A stretch of 64,000 nt of DNA, taken from Candidatus Poribacteria bacterium. GTDB lineage: Bacteria > Poribacteria > WGA-4E > WGA-3G. Of this stretch, positions 46,839 through 55,620 are shown piece after piece. The DNA lies in assembly GCA_022827225.1 (NCBI GenBank), contig JAJDTJ010000084.1, positions 40,527-104,526 of the forward strand, in the 5' to 3' direction. The notes beneath the pieces were generated by a model. It was not told where the DNA came from and did not search any database. It was given only the letters and a program-made list of their open reading frames with translations. Both the position numbers and the translations under genes were made by a program. How positions within the stretch are numbered: the first letter of the stretch is position 1; each line of letters begins with the position of its first letter.

Positions 46839-48848
46839 TTACGATGGCAGAGCGAAATAACCTATTCCTGTGAAAAATCCGACGATCATCCATAACCCGA
46901 CCATTACGTACTCTCCGAAAATCAAACCGAAAGCAATCGGACGAATCTTCCGATACGTTGCGGCACCCCCAAACTTAAGTGCCATGTATTTAATGAACCA
47001 CCCGACTAAAATAGACGACCAAAGATGAAACGGGGGATACGTCGCGCCTAAAAGATAACCGATCGGATGCAACGACCACCAGACGAAGTTCTGCCGCATC
47101 CAGAGCATAAAACCTGTAAATCCGGCACCAGCGATCATACTGTAGACCTCAGCCCATTTCGTTTCGACAGGAAATTGGATGAGATTGTTCATCCGCTGGA
47201 AATAGTTTCTTGGTGCGGCGACGAAGGACCAACTCTGCAAAAAGAGCGCACCTTTACCGTATATCAGCGTCAATGAAGCGTAAACGGAGACCAGAATCGC
47301 AACAACGATTGCAATCCCCAAAATTGGTACAACGCGGCGGCGCGCGAGTTGTACTTCATCCGCTGCCTTGAAACTGTGCAGGAAGTTCGGCATCATGAAC
47401 TCCCCCCAATCCCGCAGGAACGTGCGTTGGAAACTCAGAACCGCTAAACTCTTATGTCCGACAGCGTTAGACCCCAAAGTAATGTCAATATATTCTGAAG
47501 GGAAAAACGGTGCCTGCACCAGCAATAAACCCCCGTTGACAACCATCCAAGTGAGGACGACAGATGTGATAAAGATAGAGAGAAGCGTTACAATAGCGAC
47601 CCACGTCGTTATACCAGCAATAACCAAAAACACAGCTAAGGTAATGAATCCCAAGAGAAATCCGAGCAATGCGACGCGATATGAAACCGGCTCATTGGCA
47701 TCGTCTATCGGTTGCCTCGCCGTGGTCGTGGCGGTTGTCCTCGCGTGCCCGAGTCCGAAAGTTTTTCTAAAGACTGCTGCAATATGTTCGCGTCCTATCC
47801 AGAAGACTGCAGGGACAAAAACGAGATAACCGCCCATCACCTGACGGCTGCAGCTCACCCAAGGACCGATGCCGAGTCCGATAGCGTTCATGATGATATA
47901 TTGGACTTTGAAAAAAATGAAAAAGAACCAGAGACTGAACGATACCTCCAACGTCAGCAAGGTGGCGATCCCGATAACCGAAAAATAGATGACGAATCGC
48001 ATCGCGGGCCACCATCCAAGCGTATGCCACGGTTTCTCGGTAAAAGCACGGTGAATGTTATAGATAAGCGGAATCTCAGGAACATTCGGAAAATGGGCAT
48101 GCAACCCGTTGATAAGGTGCAACACCACCGGCAGCACCATCCCTGCCCAAAGGAGCTTATTTTTAAAAAAGGCGTTGAGAAGTGTACCGGATGCCGGTTC
48201 TGCAGCGAGTTGTACCGGAATCTGAATTAAAGGAAAAGAGAAGCGTTCACGTTCCACCCACTGTTTTCGGAGGAGCGTCGTTAGGCAGATTGTTGTGAAA
48301 TAGAAGACAAGGATGAAGATCGACCAGATGAGCAGCGGCTTGATCCAGATCAACCACGGCACACTTTCACCCGGAGCAATGCCTTCATAAAAGTCTGTTA
48401 CTGCGCGAGTATCGGTGACAACGAGCCAGTCTGGAATATAGGGATGTAAAGTTTCTGACCAATCGTTTTCTGTCGTAGCGAAATAACGCACTGCGACGAG
48501 AGATGGCAACAGAAATTGCAGCAGCCCCATCGACGGGATACCCACTGCCACAATTAGCATCATCCAGATGACAGTCAGTTCGAGTGCGGAGAAGGCGAAA
48601 CGTCCACTCCGCATGAACTTACGTAACGGGACATTGACGAGAAAGACCAGAAGGAGAAGTCCGAAGATTGAACCGACAGGGAGGTGATTGCCTGCTATCT
48701 TGGTGTTTTGTAGAAAATAGTTATTGTAGGGTGTGATTGCGCACATGGCACACACTAAAAGCAGCCCTACAAGAATAGCAGAAAACCGAATCTTCGGATT
48801 CGGTCTGCTGTTTTCCCCAAAATTGTCCTTAAAAGTATTAGCAGCCAA
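46839..48848 (-). CDS. DUF6785-type multi-pass membrane protein
   Basis: This 669-residue protein has roughly a dozen or more hydrophobic segments. It shares with the paralog at 61878 the blocks RKQWVERERFSFPLIQIPVQL, FATTENDWSE and the C-terminal GYLLGATYPPFHLW. This fits the DUF6785 family as I recall it, common in Poribacteria and related lineages and distantly like oligopeptide transporters; transport is inferred. The start is TTG 48848: an in-frame stop lies just upstream, no ATG is available, and AGGGGA lies 11 bases before it. It follows the sulfatase gene by 44 bases, suggesting an operon in which it could import products released by the sulfatase. Confidence 0.82.
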   Translation of the reverse strand: MAANTFKDNFGENSRPNPKIRFSAILVGLLLVCAMCAITPYNNYFLQNTKIAGNHLPVGSIFGLLLLVFLVNVPLRKFMRSGRFAFSALELTVIWMMLIVAVGIPSMGLLQFLLPSLVAVRYFATTENDWSETLHPYIPDWLVVTDTRAVTDFYEGIAPGESVPWLIWIKPLLIWSIFILVFYFTTICLTTLLRKQWVERERFSFPLIQIPVQLAAEPASGTLLNAFFKNKLLWAGMVLPVVLHLINGLHAHFPNVPEIPLIYNIHRAFTEKPWHTLGWWPAMRFVIYFSVIGIATLLTLEVSFSLWFFFIFFKVQYIIMNAIGLGIGPWVSCSRQVMGGYLVFVPAVFWIGREHIAAVFRKTFGLGHARTTATTTARQPIDDANEPVSYRVALLGFLLGFITLAVFLVIAGITTWVAIVTLLSIFITSVVLTWMVVNGGLLLVQAPFFPSEYIDITLGSNAVGHKSLAVLSFQRTFLRDWGEFMMPNFLHSFKAADEVQLARRRVVPILGIAIVVAILVSVYASLTLIYGKGALFLQSWSFVAAPRNYFQRMNNLIQFPVETKWAEVYSMIAGAGFTGFMLWMRQNFVWWSLHPIGYLLGATYPPFHLWSSILVGWFIKYMALKFGGAATYRKIRPIAFGLIFGEYVMVGLWMIVGFFTGIGYFALPS

Positions 48849-48892
48849 GCGTGTATATGTCCCCTATTGTTAGCATCGGTTCATACGTTTTC

Positions 48893-50353
48893 TCAACTCT
48901 CATCTCTCAATGAAGGACGATAGAGACAGGTCTCCGCATCAACGATACGTCCATCAGGCAGTGTATATTGATTCGGTGTTCCTCCACCCCATGGTGCCAT
49001 GAAATCTTGGCTGCGTACTTTATCTACTGCTTGTTGTTCGGTGACAGATTCCCATGAGAAACCATCCATGAGCTGTGCGTGAAGTGATGCTTCTAATTCC
49101 TTATGTTCTTCTTTACCTGATAGGTTCTCAAATTCATCCAGGTCTGTCTCCAAATCGAAGAGGATAGATTCATCTTCCGGGAAAGCGACATATTTATAGC
49201 GAGGCGTTCGGAGCATACGCATTGGACTTGTCGTCTGTGTTGCCCAGTATTCGGTGATCGCAGTGTTGCGCCAACCGTCAGCGTTGCCTGACATCAACTC
49301 CGTTAAATCTGCACCGTCCAAATCTTCAGGGATAGGGATGCCTGCCCGCGCGCATAATGTCGGGAAGAGATCGTTTAATTCGACAGGTGCTGTCACCTTG
49401 GCACCGTGTGATTGCTGGATTTGCTTGTCCCAGACGATCAACGGCACGCGGGCTGCCGCTTCGTAGTAACTCGATTTCCACCACTGTCCGTGTTCGCCTG
49501 CCATCTCACCGTGATCGGTCGTATAAACGATAATGGTGTTATCTAAAAAGCCGTCGCGTTCCAAAAGCGCGAATAGGTCCCCGAGGGTCTCATCCAAGAA
49601 CTCGCAACAGGCGTAGTAGGCGGCGCGTGCTTTTCGTGCCTCTTCAGGGGGGATATCCTGCGTGTTGAAATTATCTCGTAAGCCTTTCGCGAAGCGGTGC
49701 GTCTGTTCTAAGTGCCCCGGTGGGATATTCGGCATATCTACATTATCGGGCCAATATTTATCAAGGAGCCGTTTCGGTGCCGTGAGCGGAAAGTGCGGAC
49801 GACTGTAACTCGCAAGCAGGAACCACGGTTGATCTGAAGGTTGTGATCTCAAGTATTCAAGGGTTTCCTCGTTAATAACCCGCTCTTGTAGAAGACTGCT
49901 CGGGATCTCTGTAACACCTGCAAGCCGTGTCCGTCCGCGTATGCGAGATGGCGGATTCAGCGGATCTGTTTGGTGCCCTGCATTGCCGCGTAGGTCCCCG
50001 TAGGGTCGAGACTGGAATCCGTTGTGTTGTTCTTTTCCACCGAAGTGCATCTTACCGACAAGTGCTGTTGCATAACCGTGCTGTGCGAAATGTGCAGGCA
50101 TCGTGAGATGTTCTGGGAAAAGAATCGACCCGTTATTCCACGCCGAACAACGATGCGCATGCTTACCTGTCAGCATACACATCCGAGACGGTGTACAGAG
50201 CGGGACTTGACAATAAGCACTCTCAAAATAGGTGCCGGATGCTGCGAGTCGGTCAAGATTCGGGGTCTGGACAATCGGATTACCTTCACACCCGATAGCG
50301 TGTGGACTGTGTTCATCACTCATCAAAAATAGAATATTCGGTTTTTGCGCCAT
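48893..50353 (-). CDS. Type I (formylglycine) sulfatase
   Basis: This 486-residue protein has the sulfatase N-terminus MAQKPNILFLMSDEH and the FGly motif CTPSR at residues 53-57, where Cys53 would be converted to formylglycine. Further active-site blocks are GKMHFGGK, VYTTDHGEMAGEHGQWWKSS and the metal site D-H pair. There is no signal peptide, so a cytoplasmic location or another export route is likely. ATG 50353 has AAAGGAG ten bases upstream. A modifying enzyme for the Cys is not in the window. Substrates are probably sulfated sugars or related esters; the downstream DUF6785 gene suggests uptake coupled to desulfation. Confidence 0.93.
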   Translation of the reverse strand: MAQKPNILFLMSDEHSPHAIGCEGNPIVQTPNLDRLAASGTYFESAYCQVPLCTPSRMCMLTGKHAHRCSAWNNGSILFPEHLTMPAHFAQHGYATALVGKMHFGGKEQHNGFQSRPYGDLRGNAGHQTDPLNPPSRIRGRTRLAGVTEIPSSLLQERVINEETLEYLRSQPSDQPWFLLASYSRPHFPLTAPKRLLDKYWPDNVDMPNIPPGHLEQTHRFAKGLRDNFNTQDIPPEEARKARAAYYACCEFLDETLGDLFALLERDGFLDNTIIVYTTDHGEMAGEHGQWWKSSYYEAAARVPLIVWDKQIQQSHGAKVTAPVELNDLFPTLCARAGIPIPEDLDGADLTELMSGNADGWRNTAITEYWATQTTSPMRMLRTPRYKYVAFPEDESILFDLETDLDEFENLSGKEEHKELEASLHAQLMDGFSWESVTEQQAVDKVRSQDFMAPWGGGTPNQYTLPDGRIVDAETCLYRPSLRDES

Positions 50354-50652
50354 TAATCAAAATCTCCTTTAATTTTCCGTTGGGTGCGAAATCCGTATTA
50401 TTGAGATCTATGGAATCTCCTTAACTTGCCACATAAATACGCCTTTGTCGTTTGGTGTTACTTGCGTGTCCGCTAAGAAAGAACGTTTATGGAACATCCG
50501 ACGTTCAATTTAGTTTACACGATTTACTAACAATATTCAAGTGAAATACGGGGGAAATACGGGAAAAATTGGACTTCTATTTCGCGAGTATGGCGAGGTA
50601 GTTATGAAGGTATTTCAGGATCCGAATATAATAAGCAGAGCGGACATGCTTA
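50354..50652. other. Non-coding gap, about 300 bases
   Basis: I see no gene. The gap holds a likely minus-strand promoter for the sulfatase, its long leader, and a GAACGT/ACGTTC inverted repeat around 50482-50507. A second AAGGAG in the leader near 50425 has no convincing ORF behind it. Confidence 0.5.
50512..50540 (-). promoter_or_regulatory. Possible promoter for the sulfatase operon
   Basis: On the minus strand TTGAAT (50540-50535) and TAAACT (50517-50512) are 17 bases apart. Transcription would give a leader of about 150 bases before the sulfatase start. Confidence 0.4.
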
Positions 50653-52665
50653 TCAATGCGGCGGTTTCGCTTTGCTTTTTGCGACACCGAGTATGAGTGC
50701 TGGTAGCACAGTCTCAGAAATGTCAACGGAGTAGTCAAAGATCGTCCAACCTGAAGCACCTAAGGAGCGGGATAGGTAAATCTGCTCGACGACAGCATCC
50801 GGTGTCAATAGTGAATTGGAGGCAGTCGCACCAATCCCGGGATAAATAGGGACATTCTTAGGCATGAGCGTGAGTTGGTTGGTTAACAACTCCGTAAAAT
50901 AACCGGGATCTTCAGTATAATTCATCGGACAAACAAAATCGACATAACCAGACTTTGCCCACGCAACCCAATCCTGTCCGATAGAAGTAATACATCCCGG
51001 ATACCAGCCGAAGACAGCGGCAGAGATTTTGATTTCAGGGTCAACTTCGCGCGCGCGTTTGTGGATTAGGCGCACCAAACGTGTAATTTGTTGGACGCGC
51101 CACTCGGTATACTGCTCGCTGTATGCACCGGTTTTCGGTAAGACCTCAGCGGGCCACTCACTGATAGGTTTTCGTAGGGTCCGCACAAATCTTTCACGGC
51201 AGCCCTCACAGTAGCAGGCGTGGCTCCCCGGATAGCGGATATAATCGAGATGGATGCCGTCTACATCGTAATTTGTGACGATTTCAAGGATGCTATCCAA
51301 TTCCAAGCGCACATTTTTCGGATGCGATGGGCAGAGCCAATTGAGGGCTTCTCCGGTTGCAGAGACTTGCGTGCGTCCCGCTGCACGTATTTTTTCGACG
51401 AATGCTTTCGGGGCACCTTCCAAATTCCAGGTAATCTTCCAGACATGGACCTCTAAACCGTGTGCATGCGCTGCCGAAACGCACTGCGCAATCTGATCGC
51501 CGTATTGTGTAAAAGTTTTGCTGTGCGGCAAGATTTCACTTGGATAATGTGCTACGCCTGCCCACGCCATGTTCGGAAGAATTATGTTTACACCAGCGGC
51601 TGCTAACGCTTTCGCAGCACGGTTCCAATCTCCCGGATATGCCCCGAGCCCAGAGTGATTCCATACCGCGCGTCCTTCGGTTTCGACGCTGGTGTGCGAT
51701 AGGAAATAGGCTTTCGAGAATTCGGCATGACTCGCACGGGCTGTCGTTATTGCTGCGTCGTGATCCCCGTTATGATATTCGGTGCGCGCGCGTCTCATCA
51801 AAGCTGCCCCAGCACTTAATGCCTGATTCGCTTCGGCGACATCGCTTCGTTGGACAAATCGTTCTAACGCCGTAAAGTTTTTGGTGTGTCCAATAGCCGT
51901 CATCGCTGCTATCGCTTGCTTAGCAAACGTCTGCCGAAATTCTGGAACGAGATGTCCGAAGAGTGCAGCGAGCATCTGCGTTTTACGTTGGATGTCGTCT
52001 GCAAGGAAAACGTGGCTGAAGAAGACTCCCGACTTCCCGACAAAGAGCGCAGGCAAACCGGTCGATTCTCCGTTTTCACTATGCCAATACCCGACAATCT
52101 TCGTCTGTGGTGTCGTCGGCTTTGCCACTGTAATGTTCCACGATCCCTGTCTGATAGATGCTGGCATATCGCGAATTTCCGGGGCGTTCAACTGAACGGA
52201 CGCAAACTGTCCCGGTGCCTCCTGTTTTAGCCAATTCGTCTGACGCAAGCCGAGCAGCGATGCCACCGTATCCGGTAAATTATAGGTCACGAAAAGTTTG
52301 CCACCCGATGCCACGAAATCCTTCAACAAACTGGCAGTTTTCGGTGTAATCCGCGCGTTTAAAGGAAGGACAACCATACGGCGGGATTTGAGTTGTACTT
52401 CAGAGAGCGCGTCTTCATCAAGCGTATCGGCAGTTAATCCGATACTGTTGAGCAGTCGGTTGAATCTTTTGCCGATTGAGCGTGCGTATTGAATATCACC
52501 CTCCGATACCTGCGACGCAGCGGTCGGTAAAACAATCACTACCTTTGCAATCTGTTGTGCTTCGCCATACATAACCCCACCCATACACCAGAGGAGGGTG
52601 AACACAAGAATCGCGATTGTGATTAGGCGTGATGAGTATCGGTTTGTCAGTCGGTTCAAAGACAT
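50653..52665 (-). CDS. GHL10-type glycosidase-like exported protein
   Basis: This 670-residue protein has a signal peptide at residues 1-37 ending near YGEAQQ. The first part, about 42-240, is GATase1-like (RRMVVLPLNARITPKTAS, FVASGGKLFVTY). A helical linker follows, then a TIM-barrel of the GHL10/DUF187 kind at about 340-640, with the signature VDGIHLDYIRYPG and a CYCEGC pair near it. GHL10 proteins are predicted glycoside hydrolases acting on envelope or extracellular polysaccharides. ATG 52665 shares its A with the stop of the amidase gene (TAATG), so translation is coupled. Encoding next to a peptidoglycan amidase suggests work on the cell wall, by inference. Confidence 0.87.
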   Translation of the reverse strand: MSLNRLTNRYSSRLITIAILVFTLLWCMGGVMYGEAQQIAKVVIVLPTAASQVSEGDIQYARSIGKRFNRLLNSIGLTADTLDEDALSEVQLKSRRMVVLPLNARITPKTASLLKDFVASGGKLFVTYNLPDTVASLLGLRQTNWLKQEAPGQFASVQLNAPEIRDMPASIRQGSWNITVAKPTTPQTKIVGYWHSENGESTGLPALFVGKSGVFFSHVFLADDIQRKTQMLAALFGHLVPEFRQTFAKQAIAAMTAIGHTKNFTALERFVQRSDVAEANQALSAGAALMRRARTEYHNGDHDAAITTARASHAEFSKAYFLSHTSVETEGRAVWNHSGLGAYPGDWNRAAKALAAAGVNIILPNMAWAGVAHYPSEILPHSKTFTQYGDQIAQCVSAAHAHGLEVHVWKITWNLEGAPKAFVEKIRAAGRTQVSATGEALNWLCPSHPKNVRLELDSILEIVTNYDVDGIHLDYIRYPGSHACYCEGCRERFVRTLRKPISEWPAEVLPKTGAYSEQYTEWRVQQITRLVRLIHKRAREVDPEIKISAAVFGWYPGCITSIGQDWVAWAKSGYVDFVCPMNYTEDPGYFTELLTNQLTLMPKNVPIYPGIGATASNSLLTPDAVVEQIYLSRSLGASGWTIFDYSVDISETVLPALILGVAKSKAKPPH

Positions 52666-54230
52666 TACTTATCCCTCTCAACACTTGTAGCGGCAAGTTG
52701 TGGACTTTGCGCCGCAACAAACGGCGTTTCACCCGTTTTCCCCAAAAACCTATCAACACCTTCCGCGATCGCAGTCGCAACTTTATACTGATACGCCGAT
52801 GTTGCGAGTTTTTGTCCTTCTACCGCATTCGATACAAATCCGGTCTCAATGAGGATCGCAGGCACTTTTGTTCCGATCAGAACGACAAAACGTGCATGCT
52901 TGACACCGCGATCGGCAGCACCCGTACTTTGCACCAACGCCTGTTGCACAGATTGCGCCAGACGTTTGCTGTCCTCGCTTTTACTCTCCCGTATCAATCC
53001 TTCCAATAGCGTTTCGAGTTCTTGGATACTATAGCCGGAGTCTATATTTTCGCGTGCAGCGACTTTTTCTGCCGCATCGTCTGTACTCGTAATGTTCAGA
53101 TAGTAGGTTTCGATCCCGTTGGCTCTTGAGATTTCGCTGCCATTAGCGTGGACGCTTAGAAAAAGGTCCGCTTTATGTTGTATCGCAAACTCGGTGCGTT
53201 TTTTCAGTGGAATAAAATGATCCGTCTCCCGTGTCATCAGGACGGTGTAGCCTTTTGCGGTTAATACTTCGCGAAGTTTCCCTGAAATGCTGAGCACAAT
53301 CCCTTTCTCCCGTAGTGTACCTGTACCTAACGCCCCTGGATCTTTACCGCCGTGTCCTGGATCAATAACAATTGTCTTTGCTGTCAGTCCAAATTCACGC
53401 GTTAGTGATTTAGGTGTTAAGGGTTTAGGTTTTGAAGGCGGCACTGCAAGTTTTGGCTGCTGCGGACGTTGGGATCGTTTTGGTTGTTGTACTTGCTTTG
53501 GTTGTTGTACTTGCTTTGGTTGTTCGACCTGTTTTGCTTGTTTTGGCTGTTGTGGTGGTTGCTCTCTTTGTTCGGTTGGTCGTTCTGCGATTTGTTGCTT
53601 TTGCGTTGTATTTTGAAAGGGTGATACAACCGGTTCTTTTGGAGTTTTGAGTGCCTGTAACTCTATTGATGCAGCAACACCGATTTCATGATTTCCTGAA
53701 CCGTTGATAAGGTTTTTATAAAACGTCTCTGCCCGTTTAACGTCTCCTTGTCTGGCGTAGAGACGTGCTAATTCCAACTGAGCAAACGCCGACATCTCGG
53801 AATTTGAGTAACGGTTCTCCACAAGTTGGTATTGGACAATCGCCTGATAGTCGTCACCAATAGCGTCATAGCAACGTCCCAACCAATAGTAGGCAAACGG
53901 GACATACTCGGAGTTCGGATAGGTATAAATCAGTTTTTTGAACGCTTCAATTGCCCGGTGTGATGTTTCGGCGTCGCCTGTCTCAATACTCCACAGCCAA
54001 CTTGAAGCGATGGCGTATTGCGCATCATCTGCTGAGGGTCCTTTCGGATTGGCATCAATCACCCTTTGGAACTCTGAAATAAGGGTTCGCCACTCCGCAG
54101 CAGTCACAGGTGTTGTACGGGTTGCATACGCATGATGACGCTGCGAAGCCTCTTTGTAACCCGACACACCCATACACCCAGACACGACTGCTAAAGAAAA
54201 TATCAGCAGACACGAATAACACATCTTCAT
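52665..54230 (-). CDS. Lipoprotein N-acetylmuramoyl-L-alanine amidase with TPRs
   Basis: The 521-residue form from ATG 54230 is chosen because it gives a proper lipoprotein signal with lipobox VSGC (Cys19) and has AAGAGG upstream; the frame from 54281 would add 17 residues. After the signal come TPR-like helices at about residues 45-180 (tandem PNSEYVPFAYYWLGRCY-type units). A Gln/Pro/Lys-rich linker at about 215-275 contains a tandem DNA repeat. The Amidase_3 catalytic domain follows at about 285-505: zinc ligands His293 in DPGHGG, Glu308 in LREKG and His in SVHANG, and the catalytic Glu in LIETGFVSN. It would cleave the peptide from MurNAc in peptidoglycan, attached to the outer membrane. 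It is coupled with the GHL10 gene downstream. Confidence 0.93.
   Translation of the reverse strand: MKMCYSCLLIFSLAVVSGCMGVSGYKEASQRHHAYATRTTPVTAAEWRTLISEFQRVIDANPKGPSADDAQYAIASSWLWSIETGDAETSHRAIEAFKKLIYTYPNSEYVPFAYYWLGRCYDAIGDDYQAIVQYQLVENRYSNSEMSAFAQLELARLYARQGDVKRAETFYKNLINGSGNHEIGVAASIELQALKTPKEPVVSPFQNTTQKQQIAERPTEQREQPPQQPKQAKQVEQPKQVQQPKQVQQPKRSQRPQQPKLAVPPSKPKPLTPKSLTREFGLTAKTIVIDPGHGGKDPGALGTGTLREKGIVLSISGKLREVLTAKGYTVLMTRETDHFIPLKKRTEFAIQHKADLFLSVHANGSEISRANGIETYYLNITSTDDAAEKVAARENIDSGYSIQELETLLEGLIRESKSEDSKRLAQSVQQALVQSTGAADRGVKHARFVVLIGTKVPAILIETGFVSNAVEGQKLATSAYQYKVATAIAEGVDRFLGKTGETPFVAAQSPQLAATSVERDK
53480..53515 (-). repeat. 18-base tandem repeat in the amidase linker
   Basis: An 18-base unit occurs twice perfectly (53480-53497 and 53498-53515), followed by a partial third copy. 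It encodes the linker repeat PKQVQQ. Such units can change linker length by slippage. Confidence 0.8.
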
Positions 54231-54290
54231 AATTTTAACCTCTTGCACGATGTTTTTTCTGAATTTAGTTTTAGTTACCATAAAATAAAA

Positions 54291-54302
54291 CGAAATATTT
54301 CG
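54291..54302. promoter_or_regulatory. Palindrome in the divergent intergenic region
   Basis: CGAAATATTTCG is a perfect 12-base palindrome. The half-site AACGAAAT recurs at 54330-54337. It lies between the divergent amidase and dioxygenase genes and could be a shared operator. Confidence 0.4.
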
Positions 54303-54372
54303 ATCTTTCGTTACTAAATTGCGCGATTAAAACGAAATTGTTTTCTATTTTACATAAGGCATTTCTCTATTG

Positions 54373-54390
54373 ACGGATATTGCGATCCGT
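54373..54390 (+). promoter_or_regulatory. Inverted repeat in the promoter region of the second PhyH gene
   Basis: ACGGAT (54373-54378) and ATCCGT (54385-54390) flank ATTGCG. It overlaps TTGACG (54370-54375). Candidate -10 elements are TAAATT (54393-54398, 17 bases on) or TATAAT (54406-54411). The position suits a repressor operator. Confidence 0.45.
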
Positions 54391-54439
54391 GATAAATTAC
54401 GGAACTATAATTGACCTCTAACACGATGGAAGGAAACCG

Positions 54440-55144
54440 ATGAAACTGACACCGCAAGAAGTCGAATTGTTTCGCCACAACGGCTTCATCAAATTTCCGA
54501 CGCAACTCTCCACTGAACATGTTGAGGCACTGAAGACATCAGCGTTGAAGGATATGTCGGAAGCCGTGGAACCCGTCGTGCGGCAAGATAGTAGGATCAT
54601 CCGAATTTCCGCAGTCTGGGAACGCGGCGGTATTTTCCGAGAAACGATTACCTGTGATGAAATTCTCAATCCTTTAGAATCGTTATTAGGATCGGATATA
54701 GAATTTGTGCTAAATCGGCATAATCATGTCTATCTCCGAGATGCGGGTTCAAGCCATTCGCTTGCGTTACACCGTGATGTCCGCCACTGGTCCCGGACCA
54801 TTGCGACTGTCCTCGTCTACCTGGAGGACACAAACCTTGAGAACGGGTGCACACGGGTTGTACCCGGCTCACACCATCTACCTGCTTTCGCTGATCTCAA
54901 AGGTGATGCGGTTCAGGAGATCGCCGCGAGTCAAGCGATTCCGTTACCGATGCCAGCAGGCGGCTTGCTCGCCATTGATAGTATGATCATCCATTCAGCT
55001 GGTATCAATTATACCGATGGCACGCGGATGAGTATGACGCTCGGTTATCACAGTGCAGATGAACTTACATGGGAGGATAACCCGAGGCGGGTACTTGTCC
55101 GGGGAACGCGTCCGTACCGAGGCAACGACGAACCCGATAAATAA
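54440..55144 (+). CDS. Phytanoyl-CoA dioxygenase (PhyH) family enzyme
   Basis: This 234-residue protein opens with VELFRHNGFIKFP, the usual PhyH start. Iron ligands are H111 and D113 in LHRDVRHW and H185 in IIHSAG; Arg196 in DGTRMSM would bind 2-oxoglutarate. The block GCTRVVPGSHHLPAF is typical of the family. AAGGAAAC gives the ribosome site before ATG 54440. It is not closely similar to the other PhyH protein at 37535, so the two probably use different substrates. It stands alone between the divergent amidase gene and the tRNA promoter. An inverted repeat in its promoter region suggests regulation. Confidence 0.9.
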   Translation: MKLTPQEVELFRHNGFIKFPTQLSTEHVEALKTSALKDMSEAVEPVVRQDSRIIRISAVWERGGIFRETITCDEILNPLESLLGSDIEFVLNRHNHVYLRDAGSSHSLALHRDVRHWSRTIATVLVYLEDTNLENGCTRVVPGSHHLPAFADLKGDAVQEIAASQAIPLPMPAGGLLAIDSMIIHSAGINYTDGTRMSMTLGYHSADELTWEDNPRRVLVRGTRPYRGNDEPDK

Positions 55145-55197
55145 TTTTTTTCTATCACTCCATTTTCCCATTTTTTTTGAAAAAATTCAATTTTTTC

Positions 55198-55226
55198 TTG
55201 ACAAACAACAAACGATGTGGTATACT
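55198..55226 (+). promoter_or_regulatory. tRNA promoter
   Basis: TTGACA (55198-55203) and TATACT (55221-55226) are 17 bases apart, with TGG before the -10 (extended -10). A/T tracts upstream could be an UP element. Transcription would begin near 55233, just before tRNA-Val. Confidence 0.8.
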
Positions 55227-55267
55227 TAATAAGTCCTTGAGATGAGATGCTATCAAAATCTCATTTT

Positions 55268-55344
55268 GGGCGGGTAGCTCAGGTGGCTAGAGCGACAGCC
55301 TTACAAGCTGTAGGTCACAGGTTCAAGTCCTGTCCCGCCTACCA
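55268..55344 (+). tRNA. tRNA-Val (anticodon TAC)
   Basis: A full cloverleaf can be folded: acceptor GGGCGGG/CCCGCCT (G1-U72 wobble), D arm GCTC/GAGC, anticodon stem ACAGC/GCTGT with loop CTTACAA, T arm ACAGG/CCTGT with TTCAAGT. The discriminator is A and the CCA end is encoded. Confidence 0.95.
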
Positions 55345-55418
55345 GTTGCGACTCGCGAGAAATGAAAAGTTTCTTGATTGCGAGATTGAAAAGATTGTGA
55401 GATTGAAAATTTTATTAT

Positions 55419-55493
55419 GGGCTCGTGGCGCAGTTGGTCTAGCGCGCCTGCCTGTCACGCAGGAGGTCGCGGGTTCAAGTCCCGTCGGGCCCG
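55419..55493 (+). tRNA. tRNA-Asp (anticodon GTC)
   Basis: Acceptor GGGCTCG/CGGGCCC, D arm GCGC/GCGC, anticodon stem CCTGC/GCAGG with loop CTGTCAC, T arm GCGGG/CCCGT with TTCAAGT. The discriminator is G. Unlike the adjacent tRNA-Val, CCA is not encoded and must be added. Confidence 0.95.
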
Positions 55494-55518
55494 TCTGTAT
55501 TATGCTATACCGAATTAG

Positions 55519-55552
55519 CCACAGGTTGTATTCTACAATACTGTGGTTTTTT
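55519..55552 (+). terminator. Intrinsic terminator after the tRNA pair
   Basis: CCACAG (55519-55524) pairs with CTGTGG (55541-55546), with TTGTA/TACAA pairing inside, and TTTTTT follows directly. It ends the tRNA transcript. Confidence 0.85.
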
Positions 55553-55620
55553 CGTTACAGGACAACCTTCCGTATCAGTATACTATCTGTGCTAACAATA
55601 TTAGGTAGGCGGTGTAGACT

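Noticed and set aside
51540..52230. Plus-strand ORFs opposite the GHL10 gene
   Set aside because: Short overlapping frames with no ribosome site, antisense to a clear enzyme.
53480..53530. Possible minisatellite unrelated to coding
   Set aside because: The 18-base unit keeps the frame and encodes the PKQVQQ linker of the amidase.
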